A DNA stretch of 64,000 nucleotides from Clostridiales bacterium (GCA_015655075.1 JAATFT010000091.1:62001-126000); one strand, 5' to 3'. Counted from the first letter of the stretch, positions 20,601 to 31,092 are shown. Made by a program: numbers and translations. Notes: generated from the sequence alone by a model not told the origin.

Positions 20601-22217
20601 TCACCCATATATTTTTCTATATTCCGTAGGTTTAATGCCAACAATTTTCTTAAAAACCTTGCTAAAATATCTTGAATCTTCGTACCCTGTTTCCTGAGCA
20701 ATTTCATTAATATTTTTGGAACTGTTTTTTAATAAATCCTTTGCCACCTCCATTCTATAATTAGCTAAATAATCCGTAAAATTTTCACCCGTTTCTTTTT
20801 TAAAGATATTGGAAAAGTATACGGGATTCAAATCAACAACACCGGCAACCTCTTCTAACCCAATAGGGCTGGAATAATTTTTTTCTATATAATGAATTGC
20901 CATACGAATCGGCTTTTTATTAATTTTTTCTAAATAGGCCGCTAAAAACCTCATTGCATCAGCCATTGGCTCAACAACACCTTTTTCTAATTCGCTGATA
21001 TTGGTAGCATACTCCATGTTAAAATTTATCTGCTTTCTTATAAAATCCTCATTATCGATGTCCTTTGCGGCATTCCTATAATATTCAAAAAATATCCCCT
21101 GAACCAGCCGGCACTCTTCCAACATTTTCAGACAATTGTAAGGATTCTTCGGCAGTCTGAATATTCGCTTTATATTATATACAAAATTCCCAATATCTAA
21201 AATTTCAATATCCTTTTTTATTTGGGGAATCCAATTTTTGTTTTCCAATACCTCATACATTTTCTCCGAGGACTCTATCTTATTCCAGAATATGATTTTA
21301 TTCGTGCCTTCAACGATTCTGCAATCAATAGCTTTATAGGCTTCCCCAACCGACTGCTTCAGCTGTTTCACCTCCTGATAAGCCTTTCCGATTCCCATTG
21401 TTATGGACAAACCCATAAATAAATCCATTATATTCATAAGATAATCAAAATAATCACTGAATTTTATGTTGATGGAAGAACTTTCCGAATTCGGATAATT
21501 TAAACCCATGAGAATTTTATTCGTTTCCACATCAATGAGTATCTGGCTGCATACCGGCATAAATCTCGTCTCGAATATATTTATAATCTTTTTTTGAATA
21601 GATCCGAAGTTCTCGTCAAAATTTTCGGTTTTCTTAGTAATATCAATTTTAAAGCAAACGGCCTGATATAAGCCTTTTTTAAATGAAATGCCATATTCCT
21701 CTTCAATTTTTTCCACATTAAAAAAGCTTTCATCCATTTCCCAAATAAGGCGGCTCATAAAAATTTTTTTAAGTACTTTACTGTTTCTCTGCGTATTTGC
21801 TATTGTCTTTTTATTCGCATCCGTCGTTTTAAAACGTTCCATTTCATTTTTTATTCTGCGGATTGCGTCATTTAGTTCTTTGGCGTCAATGGGTTTAAGA
21901 ATATAATCTTCCACATTGTATTTTAAGGCGTTATGAGCATATTCAAATTGGCGGTAGCCACTGACAATTATAAATTTACACGGAATATCGTCATATTTAA
22001 CCCTTTTAATCAATTCTAATCCGTCAATCTCCGGCATGCAGATATCCGTAATTACAATATCGGGCCGTTCCGATTTTACAATTTCATATAAATCGCTGCC
22101 ATTATGGGCAATTCCTGCCAATGTTAAGTTAAGCTCTTCCCATAAAATAATTTTCTTCATTAAGGAGCAAATTAATTCTTCATCATCGGCAATCACAACT
22201 TTACATTTATTCTCCAT
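20601..22217 (-). CDS. Response regulator, REC plus AraC-type HTH
   Basis: CKVVIADDEELICSLMKKII, DIVITDICMPEIDGLELI; C-terminal NPVYFSNIFKKETGENFTDYLANYRMEVAKDLL...GYEDSRYFSKVFKKIVGIKPTEYRK. Confidence 0.93.
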   Translation of the reverse strand: MENKCKVVIADDEELICSLMKKIILWEELNLTLAGIAHNGSDLYEIVKSERPDIVITDICMPEIDGLELIKRVKYDDIPCKFIIVSGYRQFEYAHNALKYNVEDYILKPIDAKELNDAIRRIKNEMERFKTTDANKKTIANTQRNSKVLKKIFMSRLIWEMDESFFNVEKIEEEYGISFKKGLYQAVCFKIDITKKTENFDENFGSIQKKIINIFETRFMPVCSQILIDVETNKILMGLNYPNSESSSINIKFSDYFDYLMNIMDLFMGLSITMGIGKAYQEVKQLKQSVGEAYKAIDCRIVEGTNKIIFWNKIESSEKMYEVLENKNWIPQIKKDIEILDIGNFVYNIKRIFRLPKNPYNCLKMLEECRLVQGIFFEYYRNAAKDIDNEDFIRKQINFNMEYATNISELEKGVVEPMADAMRFLAAYLEKINKKPIRMAIHYIEKNYSSPIGLEEVAGVVDLNPVYFSNIFKKETGENFTDYLANYRMEVAKDLLKNSSKNINEIAQETGYEDSRYFSKVFKKIVGIKPTEYRKIYG

Positions 22218-22699
22218 ATTATCTACGCCCTATTAAGAATATTAAAGCCCGACTTTCACAATTAGCTTAAAGTCTTATTCACAAACACATTAACCAACTT
22301 TTTTCAAAAAAAAATTTTGTTTTTTTATACATTTGTATATTTTCCTATATTGTAACATAAGTTCTTATTTTTTACCAGATTAAATGTTTACTTTACACCT
22401 CCAACCACTTTTGCCTGAGAATATAATGTCCGGTATTAGAATGGTGAATTGAGATGCAAATATTGAGAGATTCCGATGAAAATTGTGAAAAATTATATGA
22501 AATAAAGTGTGAAATAATATGTAAAATAAGCAATGGTATGAAAAACAAAAAGCAAAGAATAATAAGCAAAAATTATAAGTAATGCACAAAATATAATATT
22601 AAATATGGTAAATAATATACAATTTACATTTAGAATAATATATGATACTATGATACTATAAAATGAAATAAGAAAAATTTTTCATAAAAGAGGAATAAA

Positions 22700-23698
22700 A
22701 TGACCATAGAAGAAATCGCAAAAAAAGCTGGAGTATCGAAAGCAACTGTTTCACGTGTAATTAATAATAACGGGTATGTAAGCGAAGAAAAAAGGCAGAA
22801 GGTGCAGGCAATACTGGAAAAAATTGAATATAAGCCATCTGCAATAATACGAAAGACAGGAATAAAAAAAGTTCATACAATAGGAATTATTGTATCAGAG
22901 ATGACGAATCCATATTTTTTACGCGCTTTTGAAGGAATATCATCAATTGCGGATCAATATGACATAAACCTGATATTTTATAATTCGGATAGGAAGCCGG
23001 AAAAGGAAATTAAAGCATTAAAGTGCCTGGATGATATAAATGTACAGGGAATTATTATAGCTCCTACATTGGATTTTGATAATTTAGAAAGCTCTATAAA
23101 GTTTGGGCACGTTTTGAATGAAATAAAAGTACCAATTGTATTTATGGATGCAACTGTGGAATTAGATTATAGAGACGGGGTGTTCTTCGATAATTTTGCC
23201 GGGGCATATAAAGCCGTAGATGCGATGATACAGGCCGGACATAAAGAAATCTCAATTTTAACAGGTGATAGGAATATAAAGACTGTTAGGGATAGGTATC
23301 GCGGTTATTGCAAAGCCTTAGAAATGAATGGAATCCAGATAAAGCAGGAGCTCGTTTATGAAGGGGATTTTACAAAGGCAGGAGCATATAAAGTTATAAA
23401 GAAAATAATAAGGGAAGGCAAGCTGGCGCAAGCTGTTTTTACAAGCAATAATTTTAGTACGGAAGGATTTTTACAGGCAATTTTAGAAGAGAAACTTGAA
23501 CTAGGTAAAGATGTTTTTTGCATGGCATTTGATAGGCTGGATGGATATGATATGTTTGAATTAAAGTATAACTATTTAGAGCGAAATCCATGGGAAATGG
23601 GTAAGACTGCAATGGAAATGCTGCTGGAGCGACTGAAAAATCCGGCAATATTATGCACCAGAAAGATTATACCTTTTAATATTGTAATGAATGAATAA
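22700..23698 (+). CDS. LacI-family transcriptional regulator
   Basis: MTIEEIAKKAGVSKATVSRVINNNGYVSEEKRQKV. Confidence 0.93.
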   Translation: MTIEEIAKKAGVSKATVSRVINNNGYVSEEKRQKVQAILEKIEYKPSAIIRKTGIKKVHTIGIIVSEMTNPYFLRAFEGISSIADQYDINLIFYNSDRKPEKEIKALKCLDDINVQGIIIAPTLDFDNLESSIKFGHVLNEIKVPIVFMDATVELDYRDGVFFDNFAGAYKAVDAMIQAGHKEISILTGDRNIKTVRDRYRGYCKALEMNGIQIKQELVYEGDFTKAGAYKVIKKIIREGKLAQAVFTSNNFSTEGFLQAILEEKLELGKDVFCMAFDRLDGYDMFELKYNYLERNPWEMGKTAMEMLLERLKNPAILCTRKIIPFNIVMNE

Positions 23699-23834
23699 TT
23701 AAGAAATGCCACTCATCTACTTGCACTAGACAAGTGGCTTAGTACAAAAAGGCACTCTATTGGCATAGGGCTCTATTTGTGTACTTCTTTTTTATACCAT
23801 ATTTATGAAAAAATAACAAGGGGGAAATATCGGA

Positions 23835-24503
23835 ATGCAAGAATTTATTATAGTAGGGACTTTAGATTATAAGACATATAAGGGGGACTATGGATTACAT
23901 TTATTAACAGTAGATACAGAGAATGGACAATTAACTAAGCTGGATTCCCATTATGATGGATTTAATTATACCTATGTAGCTGATAACGGTAAAAGAAATA
24001 AGGCATATATAGTAAGCGAACGTTTGGACGAAGCCTGGATAGCCGCATATTCCGTAGATTTGATGAAGAAAAAGCTTGACTTGGAATCTAAGATAAATAT
24101 AAATGCGGCCGGGGGAGTGTATATAGTAATGGATAAGACAGGGAAATTTTTAATAATCCCCTGCTGGAAAAGTGCTAATGTAATTGTTTGTTCTTTAAAG
24201 GCGGATGGAAACTTAAACAAGGTTGAACATATTTTAAAAATGCCTGAAGGACATGGCAAAAGAAGACGTCAGACACAGTCCAATCCACATCAAATTGTAT
24301 TTGAACAAACAGGAAGATATTTTGCGGTGCCTGATTTGGGATCTGATGCAATTCATATGGTGCGATTTAATAAAACGACCGGGAAAATGGAATTGATACA
24401 AACAGAACATGTGGATGCCGGTGACGGACCAAGGCATGCCGTATTTGCTCCAAATAATAACCGGTTATATGTATATACGGAATTAGATAAAGCAAAGTAT
24501 TAA
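23835..24503 (+). pseudogene. Lactonase family protein (7-bladed beta-propeller), C-terminally truncated
   Basis: 222 aa; NPHQIVFEQTGRYFAVPDLGSDAIHMVRF...GDGPRHAVFAPNNNRLYVYTEL; the intact homologue in this window (27865-28941) is ~358 aa. Confidence 0.75.
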
Positions 24504-24840
24504 ATTTCTTTCAGGGGGAAATCAACAAAAGGTCCTACTGGCAAGGGGCCTGGCAACAGAACCTAAAATCGTAATTTTGGATGAACCGACAAGAGGTATC
24601 GACGTGGGAGCCAAGCAGGAGATTTTGAAATTGATTCAGAAGATTTCGCTGCAGGGTATTGGGGTCATTTTCATATCTTCGGACTTATCTGAATTAATTA
24701 GCATCTGTGACAGAATAACGGTATTTCGGGACGGAGTGACCAGAGGCGAATTTACCGCCGATGATATTACCCAGGAAAACATTATGGATATGATTGCAGC
24801 CGATCCAATCCTGGATAAGGAGGAGACAGGCAATGATTAA
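24502..24840 (+). pseudogene. 3' fragment of an RbsA-like ABC ATPase (starts at the second signature motif)
   Basis: KFLSGGNQQKVLLARGLATEPKIVILDEPTRGIDVGAKQEILKL read in frame from 24502; N-terminal ~400 aa absent. Confidence 0.8.
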
Positions 24841-25780
24841 GATGAATAAAATTAAGAATATACTTTCTACTCCGTTGATCTTTGTCCTGCTTTTTATATT
24901 TAATTGCCTTTTTACTAATAATTTTGCTAGTTGGTATACTGTAAAAAGTATAATAACGCAAAGTACATCACTTGCATTGGTTGCTGTCGGAGCTACATTT
25001 GTAATAGCGGCAGGCGGTATTGATATCTCTCTGGGCAGCGGTTTTGCCTGGAATGCAGTATTATTTGCGTTAGTTTTGCAGTGGACGGAATCTTTGCCGG
25101 TTGCAATGCTGGCTGCGCTGTGCTCCGCAGGTCTGATAGGTTTAATTAATGGCATCAATGTAGTAAAATTTCGAATTCAACCCATGATTGCCACCATGGC
25201 GATGATGTATATTTTAAGAGCCTTTGCCAAGGTCATCACAAACGGAGCAACTGTAAGAATTCATAGCAAATGGCTGAAGGAATTTTGTTATACCAGCTTT
25301 TTCAACGGTATATTGCCAATTCACTTTTTTATCATCATAATTCCTCTTGTCGTGGTAATGATTATAGTGAAAAAGGCGCCCTTCGGCCTTTATATCGAGG
25401 CATGCGGTGACAATTTAGAGGCGGCTAAAACGGCGGGAATCAGAGTGGTTTTTAATACGGTCATTGCCTATATGATTTGTAATGTCTTAACTGCCATCGG
25501 AGGTATTTTTGATGCGGGAAGCGTATCCAGTGCCGATCCTATGGCATTGGGCATCCTTGTTGAAATGGATGCAATTGCAGCCACCGTTATTGGAGGTACT
25601 TCAATAACCGGAGGAAAACCCAATTTCATTGGCACAATATTTGGTGTATTTATCCTGCAGATCATTACAATCATGATCAATATGAATAATATATCGGAGC
25701 AATGGTCATACGTCGTATCGGCGGTAATTATTATAATAGCCGTTGTTATTCAAAACATAAAAAAGATAAGAGGTGCATAA
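24833..25780 (+). CDS. Sugar ABC transporter permease, RbsC-like
   Basis: VIAAGGIDISLGSGFAWNAVLFAL, VIGGTSITGGKPNFIGTIFG. Confidence 0.9.
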   Translation: MIKMNKIKNILSTPLIFVLLFIFNCLFTNNFASWYTVKSIITQSTSLALVAVGATFVIAAGGIDISLGSGFAWNAVLFALVLQWTESLPVAMLAALCSAGLIGLINGINVVKFRIQPMIATMAMMYILRAFAKVITNGATVRIHSKWLKEFCYTSFFNGILPIHFFIIIIPLVVVMIIVKKAPFGLYIEACGDNLEAAKTAGIRVVFNTVIAYMICNVLTAIGGIFDAGSVSSADPMALGILVEMDAIAATVIGGTSITGGKPNFIGTIFGVFILQIITIMINMNNISEQWSYVVSAVIIIIAVVIQNIKKIRGA

Positions 25781-25784
25781 GGAT

Positions 25785-26771
25785 ATGAAAAATGAGATAA
25801 AGCATTCTTTATTAGGAAAGATAAATATTTCATCAGGTCTGATTGCGCTGATCGCCGTTATTTTGGTCGGAATATTATTCAATCCCGCATTATTTTTAAG
25901 TTACCAAAACATACAGAATATATTAAGGCAGACAGTAACAAATGCCCTGTTGGCATATGGGATGGCGTTTGTCATTATATGCGGTTCCATTGACTTAAGT
26001 GTGGCAACCACTCTTGGATTGTCGGGATATATTGCCATGAGTCTGCTGCCGTATTCTTTTCCCATGGCATTTATAGTGACTATGCTGTTTGGCGTAGTAG
26101 TGGGGGCCATGAATGGATATTTAATTGCCAAGATTAATTTTCCCCCGATGATAGCAACCTATTCGATGCAGTTGCTGATTAAAGGAATAATTCTTGTGAT
26201 TACTAATGGAATAACCCTTAAGCCGCAGGCTGACAATCTTATAGTAAAGTACTTTGGCCATGGAATGGTCCTGGGATTTCTTCCGCTTGGCTTTGTGGTG
26301 TTGGTAGTTCTATATAGTATTTGCTCATACTCTCTAAAAAATGTTCCATTAATCCGTAATATATATGCGGTAGGGGGCAATGAGGAAGCAGCGAAGATGA
26401 TGGGGGTTAATGTTTTTAAGACAAAAATAACAGCCCATATTATATGCAGTGTTCTAGCGTGCTTAGCGGGGGTGAATGTAGCCGCGAGGACTGGAGCAGC
26501 CACCGCAGGGGCCGGCGATGGGTATGATATGTTAGCCATAGCATCCGTGGTAATAGGTGGGATATCAATGAGCGGAGGCAGAGGAAAGTTTTCTGGATGT
26601 ATGTACGGAGCCATGGTAGTTGCCATTTTATCCAATATATTTAAATTGCAGAATTTTTTGAATGCGTATTGGGAACGGGCAATTATAGGGATGGTATTGT
26701 TAGCGGTGCTCTTAACTCAGGTAATTATAAATCAAGATGGGTTAAAGAACAGATTAAAAAAACATATTTAA
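25785..26771 (+). CDS. Sugar ABC transporter permease, RbsC-like
   Basis: VIICGSIDLSVATTLGLSGYIAMSL, IYAVGGNEEAAKMMGVNV, VIGGISMSGGRGKFSG. Confidence 0.9.
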   Translation: MKNEIKHSLLGKINISSGLIALIAVILVGILFNPALFLSYQNIQNILRQTVTNALLAYGMAFVIICGSIDLSVATTLGLSGYIAMSLLPYSFPMAFIVTMLFGVVVGAMNGYLIAKINFPPMIATYSMQLLIKGIILVITNGITLKPQADNLIVKYFGHGMVLGFLPLGFVVLVVLYSICSYSLKNVPLIRNIYAVGGNEEAAKMMGVNVFKTKITAHIICSVLACLAGVNVAARTGAATAGAGDGYDMLAIASVVIGGISMSGGRGKFSGCMYGAMVVAILSNIFKLQNFLNAYWERAIIGMVLLAVLLTQVIINQDGLKNRLKKHI

Positions 26772-26891
26772 AAGAGGAGGAAGTGAAATTTCTTCCTCCA
26801 TTGTTTGAGATGCTGCAGGGCGGCATTATATCGGGAAGGTTGGAAGAAAATATAAAAAGGGAAAGGATGCCACATGCGGATTCTTTCAACC

Positions 26892-26909
26892 TGTGAAACT
26901 TGTTTCACA
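26892..26909 (+). terminator. Possible terminator/attenuator hairpin (TGTGAAACTTGTTTCACA + T-rich tail)
   Basis: Perfect 8-bp arms with 2-nt centre followed by TTTTTATTTT. Confidence 0.35.
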
Positions 26910-26978
26910 TTTTTATTTTGTGGCAGTACCGCAGGTTGTCCTGCGGTATGCAACTGCAAATTGCAATGGGTGTAAAAA

Positions 26979-27848
26979 ATGGATGAGAAGAAAAAGGCTA
27001 TTGTCAGCGGGGGAGGAAGAGGAATTGGTGCAGGTATTTCTTTAAAGCTTGCCGAAGAAGGGTATGATGTCGCTATCAGCTATGCGAATAATTCCGAAAG
27101 TGCAGAGAAAACAGCCAGTATAATGAAGGAACAATACGGAAGGCAATGCTACATATTCCAGTCTTTTTTTGAGGAAGAAGGAGCCGCTGAAACATTTGTT
27201 CATGAAGCAATAAAAAAATTGGGGGGACTGGATTTACTTGTCAATAATGCAATTAGACCAGGCCTTGGGGCAAGCCTTCTGGATATCGATACGGATGAAT
27301 TGGATAAGTTAATGAGGACCGACTTAAGAGCAACTATTTTATGTTCAAGGGAAGCGGCAAGATATATGGCAAAATACCAAATTAAGGGAAATATAATTAT
27401 GATTTCATCTATGCGCGCAGAAAGAGCTATGCCTAATGCCGGCTTATACAGCGGTTTTAAGGCAGGGATTAATCAAATGGCTAAATGTTTTTGCTTAGAT
27501 CTTGCCCCCTTTGGTATCCGTGTAAATTCGATTGAGCCTGGAGCCATTGCTGTAAGAACAAAGGAGGAATTATTGGCATCAGGTATGAAAAAGGAACTGG
27601 TTGAGGCAAAGGAAAAATTTTCAGAAAGAATTCCTCTGGGACGAAAGGGAAGTCCTGCAGATATTGCAGAAGCAGTTGCTTTTCTGGCATCAGATAAGGC
27701 GGGCTATATTACTGGTTCCACCTTACTGGTTGATGGAGGATTGACGATACCGGGCTTCCCTGAGAGGGTGGGAGAACCAGGTACCGATGCATATAGTTGG
27801 GGATATATAAAAAAGAAAAGTGAATGGAAATGGTCTGATAACTATTAG
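26979..27848 (+). CDS. SDR family NAD(P)-dependent oxidoreductase
   Basis: VSGGGRGIGAGISLKLAEEGYDVAI, NNAIRPG, YSGFKAGINQMAK, RVNSIEPGAI. Confidence 0.92.
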   Translation: MDEKKKAIVSGGGRGIGAGISLKLAEEGYDVAISYANNSESAEKTASIMKEQYGRQCYIFQSFFEEEGAAETFVHEAIKKLGGLDLLVNNAIRPGLGASLLDIDTDELDKLMRTDLRATILCSREAARYMAKYQIKGNIIMISSMRAERAMPNAGLYSGFKAGINQMAKCFCLDLAPFGIRVNSIEPGAIAVRTKEELLASGMKKELVEAKEKFSERIPLGRKGSPADIAEAVAFLASDKAGYITGSTLLVDGGLTIPGFPERVGEPGTDAYSWGYIKKKSEWKWSDNY

Positions 27849-27864
27849 AAAAAGAGGGATAATA

Positions 27865-28941
27865 ATGTATTTATTGTTTGTTGGAACTTATACCGGCGGA
27901 GATAACAGTGATTCTCCAATTACCGGAAGCAAAGGCATTTATTCGTTTCGTATGGATGAAAAAACGGAGAGCCTGTTAGAAAACGGGGTATATGGTAACC
28001 ATGAGGTAGACCCTGGTTTTTTAGCGGCAAAGGGAAAGCTGCTTTTTGCTGAAAATGAAAGAAAAGATATAGGGATTATACGTTCATTCATTATTAATTC
28101 TAATGGTAGCCTGACATTCGCAGATGAGATTGGAGCTAAAGGTTCAAAATGCGCGCACGTTTGTCTGGACAAAGAAGAAAACTATGTTGTAGGCGCTGTT
28201 TATGCAAGTGGTAATGTACTGGTTGCAAAATATAATTCAGAAGGTAAATTATCATTAAAAGACAATGTATTTCATCATGGCAGGAGTATAATTCCAAACC
28301 GACAGAAGGGAGCGCATGCGCATTCGGCTAGTTTTTCTCCAGATGGTAAGGAGATCTTTGTACCTGATTTAGGTATGGATAAGATTGTTAATTACAAATT
28401 TGACAGAGAGAATGGAAAGTTATGCCTTAATGAACTGCAGCCTTACATTGGTACAGATGCTGGAGAAGGGCCCAGACATATACGTTTTCATCCAAATAAT
28501 AAATTTGCATATTTGTTGACGGAGATAGGAAACAATATATATGTGTACAGTTACTTAACAGAAACAAGAACTTTAAAACAAATACAAAAAGTACATGTTT
28601 TGCCCAAAGATTTTCAAGGAACCAGTTATGCAGCGGAACTTATTATTTCATCGGATGGTCAAAACCTTTATTCCTCTAATAGAGGACACGATACCATCAG
28701 TGCATTTCACATTGATGATAAGACAGGGATACTCCTCCTTATTGGGCATTACCATTCTGGCGGATGTGGACCCAGGCATATTTGCTTCGGGGTTGACGAA
28801 AAATATATCGTGTCGGCAAATAAGGATTCTAATAATGTTTGCCAAATAAAACGAAATGTAAAAACTGGTGAACTCTTAAACGTTGTGGACGATGTATTTG
28901 TTCCATCACCGGCTTGTATTTTAATGACTGAAACAGAGTAA
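27865..28941 (+). CDS. Lactonase family protein (beta-propeller, 6-phosphogluconolactonase-like)
   Basis: MYLLFVGTYTGGDNS; HAHSASFSPDGKEIFVPDLGMDKI; GPRHIRFHPNNKFAYLLTE. Confidence 0.9.
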   Translation: MYLLFVGTYTGGDNSDSPITGSKGIYSFRMDEKTESLLENGVYGNHEVDPGFLAAKGKLLFAENERKDIGIIRSFIINSNGSLTFADEIGAKGSKCAHVCLDKEENYVVGAVYASGNVLVAKYNSEGKLSLKDNVFHHGRSIIPNRQKGAHAHSASFSPDGKEIFVPDLGMDKIVNYKFDRENGKLCLNELQPYIGTDAGEGPRHIRFHPNNKFAYLLTEIGNNIYVYSYLTETRTLKQIQKVHVLPKDFQGTSYAAELIISSDGQNLYSSNRGHDTISAFHIDDKTGILLLIGHYHSGGCGPRHICFGVDEKYIVSANKDSNNVCQIKRNVKTGELLNVVDDVFVPSPACILMTETE

Positions 28942-28952
28942 GAAGTGAGAAG

Positions 28953-29711
28953 ATGATTAATAATATAATTAAAAAGAAAATCAAAAATAATCAGGAAATT
29001 ATTTGCGCTTTTATGAGAATTCCCGAACCAACTGTAGCCGAGGCTTTGGCTTTGGGGGGTGTGGAGATGATTGTTATTGACAATGAGCATTATATATTTA
29101 ATGAAGAAAGTATTGTTAATATAATCAGAGCGGCGGAATTATATGGAAGTACGTGCCTGGTCCGCGTGACAAAGGTTGATAGGGGTAGAATTTGCAGGCT
29201 TTTGGATGCAGGGGCCGGTGGTATCCTGCTGGCAGATGCAAGGGACTCTTCGCAAGTGATAGAGTTGGTGCAGGCAGTAAAGTATTTTCCGGAAGGAAAC
29301 CGAGGAGTAAGCACTGATTCGCGAAATACTCATTATGGATCTGCAATTAACGATTTGGCAAAGTTTCCAAGTCAGCAAAATCAGAATACTATAATTGGGG
29401 TGATCGTAGAAACAGAAACTGCAGTAGCTGATTTGGAATCCATTCTAAATATTCCCGAGTTGGATTTTGTGTCAGTTGGTACGATGGATTTGACATACGC
29501 CCGCAAAGTGCCTGGAGATCTCCTACATCCCAAAGTTCAGAAATTAAAGGATGATATTTATAAAAAAATTATAAATTCAGGTAAAGTTGCCTTAGATAAG
29601 GCCTTTACAAAAACAGAAGTAGAAATGGCACGTAATAGAGGCATAACATGTCTGTATGTGGCATCAGACATGTTATTAATTAGAAATGGCCTGAAACAGG
29701 TAATGGATTAA
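28953..29711 (+). CDS. HpcH/HpaI-family aldolase
   Basis: EMIVIDNEHYIFNEESIVNIIRAAE, LLDAGAGGILLADARDSSQVIELVQAVKYFPEGNRGVS. Confidence 0.9.
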   Translation: MINNIIKKKIKNNQEIICAFMRIPEPTVAEALALGGVEMIVIDNEHYIFNEESIVNIIRAAELYGSTCLVRVTKVDRGRICRLLDAGAGGILLADARDSSQVIELVQAVKYFPEGNRGVSTDSRNTHYGSAINDLAKFPSQQNQNTIIGVIVETETAVADLESILNIPELDFVSVGTMDLTYARKVPGDLLHPKVQKLKDDIYKKIINSGKVALDKAFTKTEVEMARNRGITCLYVASDMLLIRNGLKQVMD

Positions 29712-29735
29712 AGTTTATAATCTAAGAAATACAAT

Positions 29736-30632
29736 TTATATTTCCTCCCGAGACGGGATTGACGATTGCGCTCCCTTTCTTGTTACTGCTATGGAAGCGA
29801 CCCGTTGTCCAAAATGAATTGCTTCAACAATTGTACGGCCCTCGGATAAAGCTGCCGCCATTCCCGCAATAAACGAATCCCCCGCGGCAGTTGTGTCCAC
29901 TACTGTCACCTGAATTCCGGGAAATAATTCCTGAATGCCATTATCTAAATCTGCATAGATACCTTTTTCTCCCAAGGAAAGAAGAACATTTTTTACCCCC
30001 TTATGTCTTAAACATTTACATATTTGTACATAGTCCGTACTATCCATACCTGTCAATATACCGGCTTCGGTTTCATTTGGTTTCAGAATATCCACGCATT
30101 CTAAAATATCATTTTCTAACAAAACAGCAGGCGCCGGATCTAAAATAATACATTTTCCTAACTTTTTTGCAATTTTCACAACATATTTTACTGTTTCAAC
30201 CGGTATCTCCAGCTGCAGTATTATTATTTCCGCAGCTTTTATAAAATCCATATTTTCATCAATATATGATTTATCAACTTTATCATTTGCTCCGGGAATT
30301 ACGGTAATACTGTTGTTTCCTTTCCTGTCAACAATTATCCAGGCCGTTCCGCTATTTATTCCATCGTATTTACGAATACGGCTTGTATCAACACCAACGG
30401 ACATTAAATTGTTTAAAATATATTTTCCCGAGTCATCTTTACCCACTGCCCCCAGCATTGATACAATTCCTCCTAATTTCGCAATTGAATACGCCTGGTT
30501 TGCACCTTTTCCGCCCGGTACTTTACTTATGTCCCCCGCTAAAATGGTTTCACCGGTTACCGGAATATGATCCGCATTTACAACCTGGTCCATATTTAAA
30601 CTTCCTATAACAACTATCTTTTTCATTTTCAC
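29736..30632 (-). CDS. rbsK: Ribokinase-like PfkB carbohydrate kinase
   Basis: VVIGSLNMDQVVNADHIPVTGETILAGDISKVPGGKGANQAYS; VVDTTAAGDSFIAGMAAAL. Confidence 0.9.
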   Translation of the reverse strand: MKMKKIVVIGSLNMDQVVNADHIPVTGETILAGDISKVPGGKGANQAYSIAKLGGIVSMLGAVGKDDSGKYILNNLMSVGVDTSRIRKYDGINSGTAWIIVDRKGNNSITVIPGANDKVDKSYIDENMDFIKAAEIIILQLEIPVETVKYVVKIAKKLGKCIILDPAPAVLLENDILECVDILKPNETEAGILTGMDSTDYVQICKCLRHKGVKNVLLSLGEKGIYADLDNGIQELFPGIQVTVVDTTAAGDSFIAGMAAALSEGRTIVEAIHFGQRVASIAVTRKGAQSSIPSREEI

Positions 30633-31090
30633 ACCATACCTCGCTTATGCCGTTTTCAGTATCAAATATTCTGTCAGTAAATCCTTGAAAATTTACCAGA
30701 TGCCGTGAAAAACTATGCGCACCAATTTCTGAAAGCATTCTTATCCCTACATAATAGTTTATCTTCCATATTTTCTTCAACAAAAGCTTACGCTGCTTAA
30801 AAGTAACTCCAACTTCCTTATCAAAACATTCCAAATAATGAAACATCTCATGTGCCAGAAATAATTGCTTAATTTTATCAAACTCTTTTGTATTTAATAC
30901 CTCGCTGTTAGGTCTGATAAAATTTTCAATAATACAGTTTTTATTTAGGATTATTTCATTTCTGTTTTTATAAAACTCACTGAAAATCTGCCTTGCACCG
31001 TCTTCGCGAATCTGCACATTAATTTTGTATTTGGACTGGAAAGCGCTTACCATTGATGGATTCGTCAGGCTTAAAATGACCGGGGTTGCT
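30626..31090 (-). pseudogene. Truncated putative zincin (HExxH: LAHEMFHYLE) protein; both ends compromised
   Basis: QLFLAHEMFHYLECFDKEVGVTFKQRKLL; ORF runs into the ribokinase 5' end and its N-terminus abuts a kinase fragment. Confidence 0.45.
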
Positions 31091-31092
31091 GC

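Noticed and set aside
22380-22589. 69-aa Phe-rich minus ORF
   Set aside because: AT-rich intergenic region upstream of the LacI gene; composition artefact
23700-23770. Inverted repeat gccact...agtggc after the LacI gene as a terminator
   Set aside because: Short arms and no clear T-run directly after; not strong enough to call
26669-26896. 75-aa plus ORF overlapping the permease end
   Set aside because: Out-of-frame with the permease, then runs into a hairpin-rich spacer; no family signature
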